Assembly (NCBI RefSeq): GCF_030316895.1
Contig: NZ_JASZYV010000001.1
Location: forward strand, 620,001-684,000
Length of the DNA stretch: 64,000 nt
Direction: 5' to 3'
Source of the DNA: Variovorax dokdonensis
Lineage (GTDB): Bacteria > Pseudomonadota > Gammaproteobacteria > Burkholderiales > Burkholderiaceae_C
Position numbers and translations under genes: made by a program
Part shown: positions 10,013-19,353 of the stretch, piece after piece
Layout: the number at the start of each line of letters is the position of its first letter
Numbering within the stretch: the first letter of the stretch is position 1
The notes under the pieces: generated by a model
Database searches by the model: none
What the model was told of the DNA's origin: nothing
What the model saw: the letters and a program-made list of their open reading frames with translations, nothing else

Positions 10013-10417
10013 TCACTTGCCGAAGAGCGCGACCAGCGCCACGACGCCCACAACGGCGACGGCGCCGATCAGCCAACGCACGAGCAGCCGGTTGGCTTCG
10101 ACGCGACGGATCAGCAGTGCGTTCTGGCTCGCCAGGGTGTCGATCAAGGCGGTGGAATCGACCAGTTGCCGATGCAGTTCGGCCACCGCGGCTTCGTTGG
10201 CCTGAAGGCGCGCTTCGAGTTCGGCCATTCGCGCTTCGGGCGTCAGTGGCGCCGCGCCGATCGACGGCCCTGGCGCGCTGTCGCCAGCGACGTCGCCGGG
10301 CGCCTTCTTCGACACGCTGCCCCAAAGCTTCTTGGCCGCATCCGCGATCTGTGGCGCATTGCTGATCACCTCGGTCCAAGGGACCAACTTCAGCACGGAA
10401 TACCAGCCCAGGGCCAT
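10013..10417 (-). CDS. Hypothetical coiled-coil protein with C-terminal membrane anchor
   Basis: 134 aa of unknown function. A hydrophobic N-terminal stretch (MALGWYSVLKLVPWTEV) is followed by a low-complexity Ala/Pro linker. A heptad-like helix lies at about 60-105 (MAELEARLQANEAAVAELHRQL), and one strong transmembrane helix near the end (about 113-131, GAVAVVGVVALVALFGK). The layout suits a cytoplasmic coiled coil tethered to the inner membrane. It follows the MliC-like gene with a 9-base gap, so it is probably in the recJ operon. Confidence 0.75.
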   Translation of the reverse strand: MALGWYSVLKLVPWTEVISNAPQIADAAKKLWGSVSKKAPGDVAGDSAPGPSIGAAPLTPEARMAELEARLQANEAAVAELHRQLVDSTALIDTLASQNALLIRRVEANRLLVRWLIGAVAVVGVVALVALFGK

Positions 10418-10426
10418 TGGCTTTCC

Positions 10427-10825
10427 TCAGCGTTGGGCCACGCAGCGCAGCGAAGGCGCATTGGCCCCCCAGCGCAGTTGCGCTTCGCCCTGGTGTTCCC
10501 AGAATTCCACATCGGCGCTTGCGTAGCGCGCTCCGCTGGCGGCGCGTTGGCGCTCCAGTTGCACGACGCGATCGCCGCGGGACAAACTCATCGAAGCGGC
10601 GCCGGGTTGGCTGTAGCGGACGACGACGGTGGATGGCGGCGTGCCGTCGCAGACAAAGCGGATCGGTGCGCCCCAGGCGCCGGTCGATGCGGGTGCTGGC
10701 GGAGCGTCGGTCATGGCGGTGGTGCTGCAGGCACCGAGCGCTGCAAGGCTCGTCAAGGCTGCGGCAGCTCGCGCCATCGTTCGCCAGGGCATGGGCGAGG
10801 TGGCGTGGCGATGTGCTTGGTTCAT
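10427..10825 (-). CDS. MliC-family lipoprotein (C-type lysozyme inhibitor-like)
   Basis: 132 aa from ATG 10825. A lipoprotein signal with lipobox LAALGAC puts the mature N-terminal Cys near residue 32. The C-terminal domain (about 55-130) has the MliC pattern: FVCDG at the start, VVVRYS, a middle with ASGARYAS, and a closing Cys in LRCVAQ that would pair with the first. MliC proteins protect peptidoglycan from host C-type lysozyme. The start overlaps the recJ stop by four bases (ATGA), so expression follows recJ. Confidence 0.83.
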   Translation of the reverse strand: MNQAHRHATSPMPWRTMARAAAALTSLAALGACSTTAMTDAPPAPASTGAWGAPIRFVCDGTPPSTVVVRYSQPGAASMSLSRGDRVVQLERQRAASGARYASADVEFWEHQGEAQLRWGANAPSLRCVAQR

Positions 10826-12579
10826 GGTCCCTCCTGATTGGCATCGGACGCGGGAAGTTCCGCGCCCTCGACCATGAATCGTACGCGGCGCACCCCTTGC
10901 CACTCGTCAGCCTCCATCCGCCATGCGAGCAGGACGCGGGGCGGCAGCGGCTCCGTGCGGCCGAACCAGATGCCGTCCACCGGCCGCCCTTGATGGCGCA
11001 GCTTGAGCGCGAGATGCTTCTCGCCGACCAGGCGCTGCGACACCACTTCGACCTCTTCGCTGAACGTGGGCGGCGCGAAGCCCTGTCCCCACACCTCGCG
11101 CTGCAGCGTGTCGACCAGGTCGACGCGAAGGTACTCGGGCGCCAGTGGGCCGTCGGTATCGAGCCGGCGGGTGAGGGTGGCGGCGTCCAGCCACTCGGCG
11201 GCCACCTTGGCGAATGCGCCCTGAAACTCGGCCAGCCGCTCGCGCGACACGGTGCAGCCGGCTGCCATCGCGTGGCCGCCGAAGCGAAGCACCACGCCGG
11301 GGCGACGCTTGGCCACCAGGTCGAGGGCATCGCGCAGATGAAAGCCCGCGATCGATCGGCCCGAGCCCTTGAGCTCGTCCGACTTGCCTTCGGCGCTGCT
11401 GGCGGCGAAGACGAAGGTGGGGCGGTGGTACCGGTCCTTGATGCGCGAAGCGACGATGCCGACCACGCCTTCGTGGAAGTCGGGGTCGAAGACGGTGACC
11501 GCGGCCGGCGGTGCGCTGCCGTCTGCGAACATGCGTTCGGCCACGCGCAAAGCCTGTTCGCGCATGTCGCCTTCGATGCCGCGCCGTTCGCGATTGATTT
11601 CGTCGAGCAGGCGCGCGAGTTCGTCGGCGCGCGCGGCGTCGTCGGTGGCCAGGCATTCGATGCCCAGCGTCATGTCCGCCAGACGACCGGCCGCGTTGAT
11701 GCGCGGGCCCAGTGCGAATCCGAAGTCGAAGGTGGTGGCACTGGCCGGATTGCGGCCCGAGGCGGTGAACAGTGCCGCGAGCCCCGGCGGCAGCACGCCG
11801 GCGCGGATGCGGCGCAGGCCCTGCGCGACCAGGCGACGGTTGTTGGCGTCGAGCCGCACCACGTCGGCCACGGTGCCCAACGCGACCAAGGGCAAGAGGT
11901 CGTCCAGGCGCGGCTGGGTCGCTTGCCCATCTGCGCTGGTGAACGCGCCGCGCGCACGCAGCTCCGCGCGCAAGGCCAGCAGCACGTAGAACATGACGCC
12001 CACGCCGGCCATGCACTTGCTCTCGAAGCCGCACTCAGGCTGATTGGGATTGACCAGCACGTCGGCTGCGGGCAATTCGGGGCCGGGCAGGTGATGGTCG
12101 GTCACCAGTACCGACAGGCCCAGGGCCTTGGCGGCAGCCACGCCGTCCACGCTCGCGATGCCGTTGTCCACCGTGACGAGCAGGTCGGCCCCGCGTTCGG
12201 CCACGCGTTGGGCGATCGAGGGCGTCAGGCCGTAGCCGTCGACCACGCGATCGGGTACCAGGTAGCTCACTTGCCGCGCGCCCAATCGGCGCAGCCCGCG
12301 CAAACCGACGGCGCACGCCGTGGCGCCGTCGCAGTCGTAGTCGGCCACGATGCAGATGCGTCGGTCCGCGGCGATGGCGTCGGCCAGCAGCACCGCGGCT
12401 TCGCGCGTGCCGCGCAGCGTTTCGGGCGGCAGCAGGCGCGCCAGCGCGTCGTCCAGTTCTTCGCGGCCGGTCACGCCGCGTGCCGCGTAGAGCCGCGCCA
12501 GGAGGGGATGCACACCGGCCTGTTCGAGCGCCCACGCGCTGCGGGGCGGGACGGTGCGGGCAACGATCTTCATGCCCAT
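10822..12579 (-). CDS. recJ: Single-stranded-DNA-specific exonuclease RecJ
   Basis: 585 aa, a 5'-3' ssDNA exonuclease of the DHH superfamily used in RecF recombination and mismatch repair. The metal-site motifs are intact: VADYDCDG (about 78-85), VTVDNG (135-140), the DHH triad at 161-163 (VTDHHLP), and LGPRINAAGR further on. The C-terminal OB-like region is present. Two close ATGs (12579 and 12573) fit; 12579 lies two bases after the stop of the RpfE-like gene. The recJ to RpfE-like adjacency is also known from the Xanthomonas rpf locus. Confidence 0.97.
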   Translation of the reverse strand: MGMKIVARTVPPRSAWALEQAGVHPLLARLYAARGVTGREELDDALARLLPPETLRGTREAAVLLADAIAADRRICIVADYDCDGATACAVGLRGLRRLGARQVSYLVPDRVVDGYGLTPSIAQRVAERGADLLVTVDNGIASVDGVAAAKALGLSVLVTDHHLPGPELPAADVLVNPNQPECGFESKCMAGVGVMFYVLLALRAELRARGAFTSADGQATQPRLDDLLPLVALGTVADVVRLDANNRRLVAQGLRRIRAGVLPPGLAALFTASGRNPASATTFDFGFALGPRINAAGRLADMTLGIECLATDDAARADELARLLDEINRERRGIEGDMREQALRVAERMFADGSAPPAAVTVFDPDFHEGVVGIVASRIKDRYHRPTFVFAASSAEGKSDELKGSGRSIAGFHLRDALDLVAKRRPGVVLRFGGHAMAAGCTVSRERLAEFQGAFAKVAAEWLDAATLTRRLDTDGPLAPEYLRVDLVDTLQREVWGQGFAPPTFSEEVEVVSQRLVGEKHLALKLRHQGRPVDGIWFGRTEPLPPRVLLAWRMEADEWQGVRRVRFMVEGAELPASDANQEGP

Positions 12580-12581
12580 GC

Positions 12582-13568
12582 TCACAGCGCGCCCAGCACG
12601 TCGACAGGGGCCGGTGCGCGTTCGAAGAGGCGACGGGCCAGCGCGCCGATGCCGCCGCCGGTGCGCGGACCGAAAGTGCGTGCGATGCGGTCGCCGCACA
12701 AGGTCAGGCGGACATCGGCGCCGGATTCGAGCGCGGCCAGCAAGGGCGCCACCACGTCTTCGTCGAGCGAGCGCCACGCCATGGCCCAGCCCGGCGCGTC
12801 ATCGAGCAGGGCGGGCATGCGCAGGCGTTCGTCCGTTTCGGGCGCGGGGTCGACCGGGCGCACCACCGTCGGCAGTGCGCCGGTGCCGCTGGCCCAGAAG
12901 GAGTTGATCGGCGGCAGGCCGCGTTCGGCACGCGCGTCGTTCAGCGGATTGGTATAGAGCAGCATCTGCGTTTCGTTCTGCAGGCGGCGCAACGGTCGGC
13001 CCGCGTCGGCGAGTGGCGACCACTCGGAGATGGGCTGGCCGGCGGCACGATCGACGGACGCGGTGGCCAACGTGTCAAACAGGGCGCCGCTGGCCAGCCA
13101 CTGCCCTGGATGCCCGCCGGCATGGAGCGCGATGCCGTCTTCGGCGAAGAAGGGCGTCAAGAGCGCCAGCAGCGTGGCGGATTCGGCCGCGTCGACGGTG
13201 AGCGTGCGCGGATCGCCCAGCGCCACGTCGTCGATGCCAACGTGCCAGTGGCACAGGTCGAGGCGGCCCCAGCCGTGGCCCGCCGGTGCTTCAGGCAAGC
13301 CCAGTTGCCGAGCCTGCAGCGCCGCCCAGGGAATGCGGCCGTCCTGCACAGGCAGGCCCAGCGCGGCGGCGAGCGCGCGTTCGTGCGGGGGAGAGAAGGT
13401 GGTCTCTTCCTGCATGTCGTCCTGCAGCGGCTGCATGCGCGTCATCAGGCGTTCGAGGCGAGGCAGACGCAGTTCGGCGATGATCGCTCGGCAGCCCGGG
13501 GTGCCGCGGCCGGCAAAGGGGATGATCAGATGACGGGCGGGTTCGGAGCCTGGGGCAGACTTGGGCAT
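12582..13568 (-). CDS. RpfE-like / phosphoglycerate-mutase-like protein
   Basis: 328 aa. It resembles the RpfE-type proteins that sit next to recJ in Xanthomonadaceae and many Burkholderiales. Their C-terminal halves are sometimes annotated as cofactor-independent phosphoglycerate-mutase-like because of a motif such as NSFWASGTGALP, seen here. No complete catalytic metal set of an alkaline-phosphatase fold is evident, so enzyme activity is not claimed. It is separated from recJ by two bases. Function unknown; in Xanthomonas RpfE is tied to regulation of pathogenicity factors. Confidence 0.75.
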   Translation of the reverse strand: MPKSAPGSEPARHLIIPFAGRGTPGCRAIIAELRLPRLERLMTRMQPLQDDMQEETTFSPPHERALAAALGLPVQDGRIPWAALQARQLGLPEAPAGHGWGRLDLCHWHVGIDDVALGDPRTLTVDAAESATLLALLTPFFAEDGIALHAGGHPGQWLASGALFDTLATASVDRAAGQPISEWSPLADAGRPLRRLQNETQMLLYTNPLNDARAERGLPPINSFWASGTGALPTVVRPVDPAPETDERLRMPALLDDAPGWAMAWRSLDEDVVAPLLAALESGADVRLTLCGDRIARTFGPRTGGGIGALARRLFERAPAPVDVLGAL

Positions 13569-13660
13569 GGGGCTATTGTCGACGCTGCCACAATCGGCCC
13601 CGACCCATCACAACCATCACTCGCCGAGCGGCTGCCGCCGCCGGCGCCAACTTTCCGCAA

Positions 13661-14917
13661 ATGCGACTTCCCTACGAACTGCAACTTGGCTGGCGCTACA
13701 CGCGCGCTGGCCGGGCGACGCGGCGCAACGGCTTCATCAACTTCATCTCTGGCGTATCGATGCTGGGCATCGCGCTTGGCGTGGCCGCGCTGATCATCGT
13801 GCTGTCGGTGATGAATGGGTTTCAGAAAGAGGTGCGCGACCGCATGCTCGGCGTCGTCTCGCACATCGAGATTCTCTCGCCGGATGGCCAGGCGCTGCAG
13901 GACATCGACGGCATCATGCGCGATGCCCGCAAGAACCCGCAGGTGGTGGGCGTTGCGCCCTTCATCGCCACGCAGGCCCTGCTGGCGCGCGGCGAGGACA
14001 TGAAAGGCGTGCTGGTGCGGGGCATCGACCCTGCGCACGAGCCCGAGGTGACCGACCTGGCCACCACCGCCCAACGCGGCGCGCTGGCCAGGCTGGTGCC
14101 CGGCGGCTTCGGCATCGTGCTGGGCGTCGACCTGGCACGATCGCTGTATGTGCGCGACGGCGACACCGTGACGCTGATCGCGCCCGGCGGCCAGGTCACG
14201 CCCGCCGGCGTGGTGCCGCGCCTGAAGCAGTTCACCGTGGTCGGCACCTTCGAGACCGGGCACTACGAATACGACTCGGCGCTGGCCATGATCCACGCCG
14301 ACGACGCGGCCAAGGTCTTCCGGCTCGAAGGGCCCAGCGGCGTTCGCCTCAAGCTCAAGGACCTGAACCAGGCGCGCGAGGTGGCCGACCAGCTGGCAGG
14401 CACGCTGCCGGGCAACTTCCTCATCCGCGACTGGACGCGCCAGAACCGCACCTGGTTCGCCGCCGTGCAGGTCGAGAAACGCATGATGTTCATCATCCTC
14501 ACGCTCATCGTGGCGGTGGCGGCCTTCAACCTCGTGTCGACGCTGGTGATGACGGTGACGGACAAGCGCGCCGACATCGCCATCCTGCGCACGCTCGGCT
14601 CCAGCCCCAAAAGCATCATGGGCGTGTTCGTGGTGCAGGGCGCGATGGTGGGCGTGATCGGCACCCTGGCCGGCCTGGGGCTGGGCCTGCTGGTGGCCTA
14701 CAACATCGACGTGATCGTGCCCGCGCTGGAGCGGCTGTTCCATGCCAGCTTCCTGCCCAAGGACATCTATCTCATCAACCGCATGCCCAGCGATCCGCAA
14801 TCGTCCGACATCGTGCCCATCACCGTCATCTCGCTCGTGCTCGCCTTCGCAGCCACGCTGTATCCCAGCTGGCGCGCCAGCCGCGTCAATCCCGCGGAGG
14901 CGCTTCGCTATGAATGA
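13661..14917 (+). CDS. lolC: Lipoprotein-releasing ABC permease LolC/LolE
   Basis: 418 aa inner-membrane subunit of the Lol exporter that detaches outer-membrane lipoproteins and passes them to LolA. The family start is clear: [20 protein letters not shown], then the first helix ([20 protein letters not shown]). A large periplasmic domain follows, then three C-terminal helices (about 275-300, 325-350 and 375-400) ending in the typical [18 protein letters not shown]. Only one permease gene is present, as is common in Burkholderiales where a LolF-like homodimer replaces LolC/E. Overlaps lolD by eight bases. Confidence 0.95.
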   Translation: MRLPYELQLGWRYTRAGRATRRNGFINFISGVSMLGIALGVAALIIVLSVMNGFQKEVRDRMLGVVSHIEILSPDGQALQDIDGIMRDARKNPQVVGVAPFIATQALLARGEDMKGVLVRGIDPAHEPEVTDLATTAQRGALARLVPGGFGIVLGVDLARSLYVRDGDTVTLIAPGGQVTPAGVVPRLKQFTVVGTFETGHYEYDSALAMIHADDAAKVFRLEGPSGVRLKLKDLNQAREVADQLAGTLPGNFLIRDWTRQNRTWFAAVQVEKRMMFIILTLIVAVAAFNLVSTLVMTVTDKRADIAILRTLGSSPKSIMGVFVVQGAMVGVIGTLAGLGLGLLVAYNIDVIVPALERLFHASFLPKDIYLINRMPSDPQSSDIVPITVISLVLAFAATLYPSWRASRVNPAEALRYE

Positions 14918-15590
14918 CGCGGTGGTGCTGAAGGTCCGCGGCCTGACCAAGCGTTTTCATGAAGGCCGCATCGATCTGACGGTGCTGCATGGCGTGGATC
15001 TGGATGTGCGTGCCGGCGAAACGCTGGCGATTGTCGGCGCGTCGGGCTCGGGCAAGAGCACGCTGCTGCACCTGATGGGCGGCCTGGATGCGCCGACCTC
15101 CGGCAGCGTGCAATTGCATGGCGAGGACATGGCCAAGGTCGGCCCGGCCGAACAGGGCCGCCTTCGCAACATGCACCTGGGCTTTGTCTACCAGTTCCAT
15201 CACCTGCTGCCCGAGTTCAGCGCGCTGGACAACGTCGCCATGCCGCTGCGCATCCGGCGCCAGCCTATGCCGCAGGCGCGCGAGCAGGCCGAGCAGATGC
15301 TGATGCTGGTCGGCCTGGGCCCGCGTGTAGCGCACCGGCCGGCCGAGCTGTCGGGCGGTGAGCGTCAGCGCGTGGCCATTGCGCGAGCGCTGGTCACCGG
15401 GCCGGATTGCGTGCTGGCCGACGAGCCCACCGGCAACCTCGACCGCGCCACGGCCGACGGCGTCTTCGCATTGATGCTGAAGCTGGCGCGCGAACGGGGC
15501 ACGGCTTTCGTGATGGTCACACACGACGAGTCGCTGGCGGCACGCTGCGACCGCGTGCTCCGTCTGGCGGCCGGGCGGCTGGTGGACTGA
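14910..15590 (+). CDS. lolD: Lipoprotein-releasing ABC ATPase LolD
   Basis: 226 aa ATPase that powers the LolCDE exporter. Walker [10 protein letters not shown] (43-51), the Q-loop region [16 protein letters not shown] characteristic of LolD, signature [10 protein letters not shown], Walker [12 protein letters not shown] and switch His in MVTHDE are all present. ATG 14910 gives the family start and overlaps the lolC stop by eight bases; longer frames in this phase run inside lolC and are not credible. Confidence 0.97.
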   Translation: MNDAVVLKVRGLTKRFHEGRIDLTVLHGVDLDVRAGETLAIVGASGSGKSTLLHLMGGLDAPTSGSVQLHGEDMAKVGPAEQGRLRNMHLGFVYQFHHLLPEFSALDNVAMPLRIRRQPMPQAREQAEQMLMLVGLGPRVAHRPAELSGGERQRVAIARALVTGPDCVLADEPTGNLDRATADGVFALMLKLARERGTAFVMVTHDESLAARCDRVLRLAAGRLVD

Positions 15591-15596
15591 CGCGCG

Positions 15597-15998
15597 CTAA
15601 GCGGCCGGAGGTTTGGGCCGGCGCGTGGCCGGCCGCTTCTTCGGCGCCGATTTCGCTGCAGGTTTCGCCTTTGCCCTCGGCTTGGACTTCGGCTTAGGCT
15701 CAGGCATGAGGTCTGCCGTGGCCAGGATCAGACGACGAAGCGACTCGGTGTCGTCGAGCAACTCGTCCGCCACGGGGTAGTCCTTCGCGCCCGGATAAGG
15801 CGGGCCTTTCGGCAACCTGGGCGCCAGGCTCTCGGCGGCGGGCGACGGTTTGATGAACAGGCTGTTGTCGCACGCGAAGGCGACCACCTTGGCATCTACG
15901 TACAACGCGTACTCGCCGAACATCTTGCGATGCGTCAGCCGGGCGCCGAGTGCGATCTGCTCGGCCACGTACTCGATGAAGTCGGCGCTGGTGGGCAT
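15597..15998 (-). CDS. TfoX N-terminal-domain protein with basic Lys/Pro/Ala tail
   Basis: 133 aa. Residues about 1-95 match the TfoX N-terminal domain (FIEYVAEQIA, HRKMFGEYALYVDAKVVAFACDNSLFIKP split across two strands). The last 35 residues are a low-complexity, strongly basic run rich in Lys, Pro, Arg and Ala, like histone-tail extensions seen in Burkholderiales. The TfoX C-terminal domain is missing. A role in competence is not implied; the stand-alone N-domain family is largely uncharacterised. Convergent with lolD. Confidence 0.85.
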   Translation of the reverse strand: MPTSADFIEYVAEQIALGARLTHRKMFGEYALYVDAKVVAFACDNSLFIKPSPAAESLAPRLPKGPPYPGAKDYPVADELLDDTESLRRLILATADLMPEPKPKSKPRAKAKPAAKSAPKKRPATRRPKPPAA

Positions 15999-16025
15999 GC
16001 GATCAGTGGATGGCCGCTGTGCAGG

Positions 16026-16784
16026 TCACGCCGCGATCGAATACCCGCCATCCACCGGAATCGCCGTCCCGGTGATGAAGTCCGATGCACCGCTCGCCAG
16101 GAACACCGCGATGCCCGCCAGATCCTGCGGCTGACCCCAGCGCCCGGCAGCGGTGCGGGCGATGACGCGTTCGTTCAGGCCGGCCACCTGGGCGCGTGCG
16201 CCGTCGGTCAGTTCGGTCTGGATCCAACCCGGCAGCACCGCGTTGACCTGGATGCCGTCGGCAGCCCACGAGGTGGCGATGGCGCGGGTCAATTGCACGA
16301 TGCCGCCCTTGCTGGCCCCGTAGGCCGGCGCATAAGGCGCGCCGAAGATGGACATCATCGAGCCGATGTTGATGATCTTGCCGCCGCCGCTCTTCTTCAT
16401 GTGCGGGAAGGCGGCCTTGCAACACAGGAAGGCGCTGGTGAGGTTGGTGTCCATCACCTGGTTCCATTCGGCCAGCGAGAGTTGGTCCACCGTCTTTCGC
16501 ACCGTGGTGCCCGCGTTGTTGACCAGGATGTCGAGCCTGCCACAGCGCTCACCCAGCGCGGCGAATAGCCGTTCGACCTGCGCTTCGTTGGTCACGTCGG
16601 CTTCGAGCGCGAAGCTGTCGCTGCCCAGCGCGCGCAGTGCTTCCACCGCAGCCGCCGACTTGCTGGCGTTGCGCGCCGCCACGACCACCTGCGCGCCCGC
16701 CTGAGCCAACCCCTTGGCCATCCCCAGGCCAATGCCGCCATTGCCGCCGGTGACGAGCGCTACCTTTCCAGAGAGATCGAACAT
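16026..16784 (-). CDS. Short-chain dehydrogenase/reductase
   Basis: 252 aa classical SDR. The cofactor loop is TGGNGGIGLG (about residues 12-21), NNAG lies near residue 88, the catalytic Ser is in NIGSMMS and the Tyr-x-x-x-Lys site is YGASK. The Arg residues after strand 2 (AARNASK) suggest an NADP preference. The overall form resembles gluconate 5-dehydrogenase or glucose 1-dehydrogenase types, but the substrate cannot be set. Start chosen at MFDLSGKVALVTGG; a longer frame to 16853 has no support. Confidence 0.93.
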   Translation of the reverse strand: MFDLSGKVALVTGGNGGIGLGMAKGLAQAGAQVVVAARNASKSAAAVEALRALGSDSFALEADVTNEAQVERLFAALGERCGRLDILVNNAGTTVRKTVDQLSLAEWNQVMDTNLTSAFLCCKAAFPHMKKSGGGKIINIGSMMSIFGAPYAPAYGASKGGIVQLTRAIATSWAADGIQVNAVLPGWIQTELTDGARAQVAGLNERVIARTAAGRWGQPQDLAGIAVFLASGASDFITGTAIPVDGGYSIAA

Positions 16785-16975
16785 GCTGTGCCTTGCGAAT
16801 GAAAGCTGCCATTGTGCCGGCGCGCCAGCGCAGTGAATCGGAGGAGGAAACATGCGCGCATGAACGTGGCCAGAACGTTCACATTGCTTTGGCGAATCGG
16901 CCCGGTGCGCTAGCCTCCGCGCCGCTGTCTGTGCCTCATATTTTCAGTGGGGCCAGACAGGACAGGGAGAAGGAA

Positions 16976-17614
16976 ATGAAAGACATGGGAGAAGGCTTCG
17001 GGGCCACGGGAAAGTGGCGCGTCGTGTCGGCGCGAGGAACTGCAAGGCGCCACTTGGCGGCGATGCTTGCCGTTGCGGTGGTCGCTTCTGGCTGCTCGTT
17101 GAGTTCCGGGTTTTCGACGGGAGGCGACTTGCAAGCGACCTCATTTGCGGGCGTCGGTCACTACGGATCAGGCATTGTCGTCACCGATTACTCGATAGCT
17201 GACGCTAGGGGTATGCGGATTGAGGGGTGGGGAGGAGGTGGCGGCAGTTTTTGCTGTGTGCGCGTGCCCAGGGAGATACCAGACGAGCCGTTCTTCGTCA
17301 CTGTCAAGTGGGAGACGTACCGCCAAAAGGTTGATGAAACACGCGAGCACGAAGCCACAGTTCCCGTGCATTTCGAAGTGCCGCCTGATCAAAGCGGCGG
17401 GATCTACGCGCACTTCTTTCCGGGCCATCGGGTTGAACTGTGGGTGACGGACGCCCATTCGCCCTATTCGACTCATACGCCAGTGCCGTACGGCGGCCCC
17501 CCATTTCCTCGCGGGCCCGCGCCGCTCTACCAGCCACTGCCTGGCGAGAAGCCCTGGCCACCTGGAACCACAGCACATGAAGTTCGGACCAAGATGGTGG
17601 GGGAGTCCGATTGA
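16976..17614 (+). CDS. DUF3304-type lipoprotein, probable immunity protein of the adjacent lipase
   Basis: 212 aa. The ATG follows an excellent AGGGAGAAGG site. A long basic n-region leads to a hydrophobic core and the lipobox VVASGC, so the mature protein should be a periplasmic lipoprotein. The domain shows the DUF3304 pattern: GYG-like turns, a CC pair in FCCVRVP, FFVTVKWE, and a Pro-rich end. DUF3304 proteins are typical neighbours of type VI secretion phospholipase effectors, where periplasmic lipoproteins neutralise the toxin. Its TGA overlaps the ATG of the DUF2235 gene by one base. The immunity role is inferred from context. Confidence 0.78.
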   Translation: MKDMGEGFGATGKWRVVSARGTARRHLAAMLAVAVVASGCSLSSGFSTGGDLQATSFAGVGHYGSGIVVTDYSIADARGMRIEGWGGGGGSFCCVRVPREIPDEPFFVTVKWETYRQKVDETREHEATVPVHFEVPPDQSGGIYAHFFPGHRVELWVTDAHSPYSTHTPVPYGGPPFPRGPAPLYQPLPGEKPWPPGTTAHEVRTKMVGESD

Positions 17615-19347
17615 TGGCGGTCCTTCAGACCATCCTCGAGAAGCCGGCCGTCACCTGCCCGCCCATGTTGAACTCGGTCAATAGGGCAGAGTGTGAGCAT
17701 CTTCTCAATATCGGCCTTTTCTTTGATGGGACCGACAACAACTCCAACCCCGAGCGCAAAGACGCTCCGGCCAATCGCGAGGAGGTTGCCACCAACATCT
17801 GGAAGCTCTCCACTGCTTATCAGGATTTGCCGGTCCAGGGCCACTTCCGACAATACGTCTCAGGTGTCGGCACACCCTTCACCGAGCTCGGCAGGCAGGA
17901 GGCAGAGGCGGGCGGGGGGCCGTTTGGCGCGGGCGGCGAGGCGCGGATCCTTTACGGTCTGCTTCAGGTCATCAACTTTGCCCACGCGTCGATTCGAGGA
18001 GCTTCCCACAAGCACTTCGATCAAGTTCGCCTGCGCGCCCTCTGCTCCGACACCCGCCTGCCCCAACCCGGTGAAGGCCCGAGCAGGCCCTTGACCAAGG
18101 ACGAAATGTTCCTGCAAAGCCTTGGACTCAGTGGAGGGCTCGATGGCGCCAGCCACCAGGAAAAGAAGGCATTCTTCTCTAGGCAGTCCGACCAGTTGAG
18201 AGGCATCCTCACCCACTACAAGACTGTCCCGAAGGTCACCAGCATCTATCTCGACGTCTTCGGATTCAGCCGAGGTGCTGCGCAGGCGCGCGTGTTCGTG
18301 ACGTGGCTTCATCGCTACATGCTCATGGGCGGCCAACTCTTTGGTGTGCCGAGCTACGTGCGAATGCTGGGACTGTTCGACACCGTGGCATCGGTTGGGA
18401 GGCCCGAGACGCTTGGGGGCAGCGGGCATGGCGCCTGGGCCAGCGCAAAGGACTTGCAGATTCATCCGGCGGTGAAGAACTGCGTGCACTTCGTCGCCTT
18501 GCACGAGCTGCGTACCAATTTCCCGAGCGACAGCGTCCGGGTGGGCGATACCTTGCCGCCGAACTGCCACGAGCACGTTGTTCCTGGCGCGCACAGCGAC
18601 GTGGGCGGCGGCTACGCGCCGCTCGACCAAGGCAAGGGGGTCAGGTTGCTCAGGGGGAGTCTCCAGCCGGTTGCGGATGCTGCTTCGAGACTTTCCAACC
18701 TGCCGCTCAACGAGATGTATGAGGCTGCGGTTCGCGCTTGCGAGGGGCATTCCTACGCTCCTTGGATGCGCATCGATGAGGACAAGAGGTTCATCGCGAG
18801 CTTTGGCCTCGCCGAATTACCCAGGCTTCGCGACGAAGTCAAAGACTATTTTTCCGTCTGCGGCGTGCCGAACAGCCTCCCCATTCACATGGCGCTGCGC
18901 GAGCATGGTGTTCGCTACTTGGCTTGGCGGTATCTGGTGAACGAAGCCAAGCGCTTCGGAAGACTGCCCAGTGTCGAGCGGGCAGAGATGTACCCTTCCA
19001 GCTACACGTACTACAAGCTTGGGCAGCAGATCTTCAGCGCGCAAGTCGAGGCCATGAAGCTTGGAGCGTTCTCCGGTGACCTGCACCCGAAGGCCCGGGA
19101 TATCTTCAAGCAAATCCAGGCGCTTGCCACAAAGCAGCAGGACGCGCTGCTAAAACTGGGTGTGTTCTTCGACGATTGGGTGCACGATTCCTTTGCCGGC
19201 TTCATCGGCAAGTTCAACAAGGACAAGCCGCAGCCGACGACTTGGGGCGAATTGACCCACCGTGCCGCCGAAAACGACGGGTATGTGCGCTGGCGCAATG
19301 TCTTTCAGGGCAGCGACGACGGTCTGAACGACGGCAAGACAGGTTGA
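17614..19347 (+). CDS. DUF2235 alpha/beta-hydrolase, Tle1-like type VI secretion phospholipase candidate
   Basis: 577 aa. DUF2235/Tle1 hallmarks: the opening GLFFDGTDNN, nucleophile elbow GFSRGAA (GxSxG), acid in LGLFDTVAS and catalytic His region PGAHSDVGGGY. Tle1 proteins are secreted phospholipases that attack membranes of rival bacteria. No signal peptide, PAAR, VgrG or Hcp is visible here, so delivery would rely on components elsewhere. The C-terminal 150 residues have no recognised domain. The start is ATG 17614, coupled to the DUF3304 stop; TTG 17611 is an alternative. Antibacterial use is inference. Confidence 0.85.
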   Translation: MAVLQTILEKPAVTCPPMLNSVNRAECEHLLNIGLFFDGTDNNSNPERKDAPANREEVATNIWKLSTAYQDLPVQGHFRQYVSGVGTPFTELGRQEAEAGGGPFGAGGEARILYGLLQVINFAHASIRGASHKHFDQVRLRALCSDTRLPQPGEGPSRPLTKDEMFLQSLGLSGGLDGASHQEKKAFFSRQSDQLRGILTHYKTVPKVTSIYLDVFGFSRGAAQARVFVTWLHRYMLMGGQLFGVPSYVRMLGLFDTVASVGRPETLGGSGHGAWASAKDLQIHPAVKNCVHFVALHELRTNFPSDSVRVGDTLPPNCHEHVVPGAHSDVGGGYAPLDQGKGVRLLRGSLQPVADAASRLSNLPLNEMYEAAVRACEGHSYAPWMRIDEDKRFIASFGLAELPRLRDEVKDYFSVCGVPNSLPIHMALREHGVRYLAWRYLVNEAKRFGRLPSVERAEMYPSSYTYYKLGQQIFSAQVEAMKLGAFSGDLHPKARDIFKQIQALATKQQDALLKLGVFFDDWVHDSFAGFIGKFNKDKPQPTTWGELTHRAAENDGYVRWRNVFQGSDDGLNDGKTG

Positions 19348-19353
19348 GCCGAC

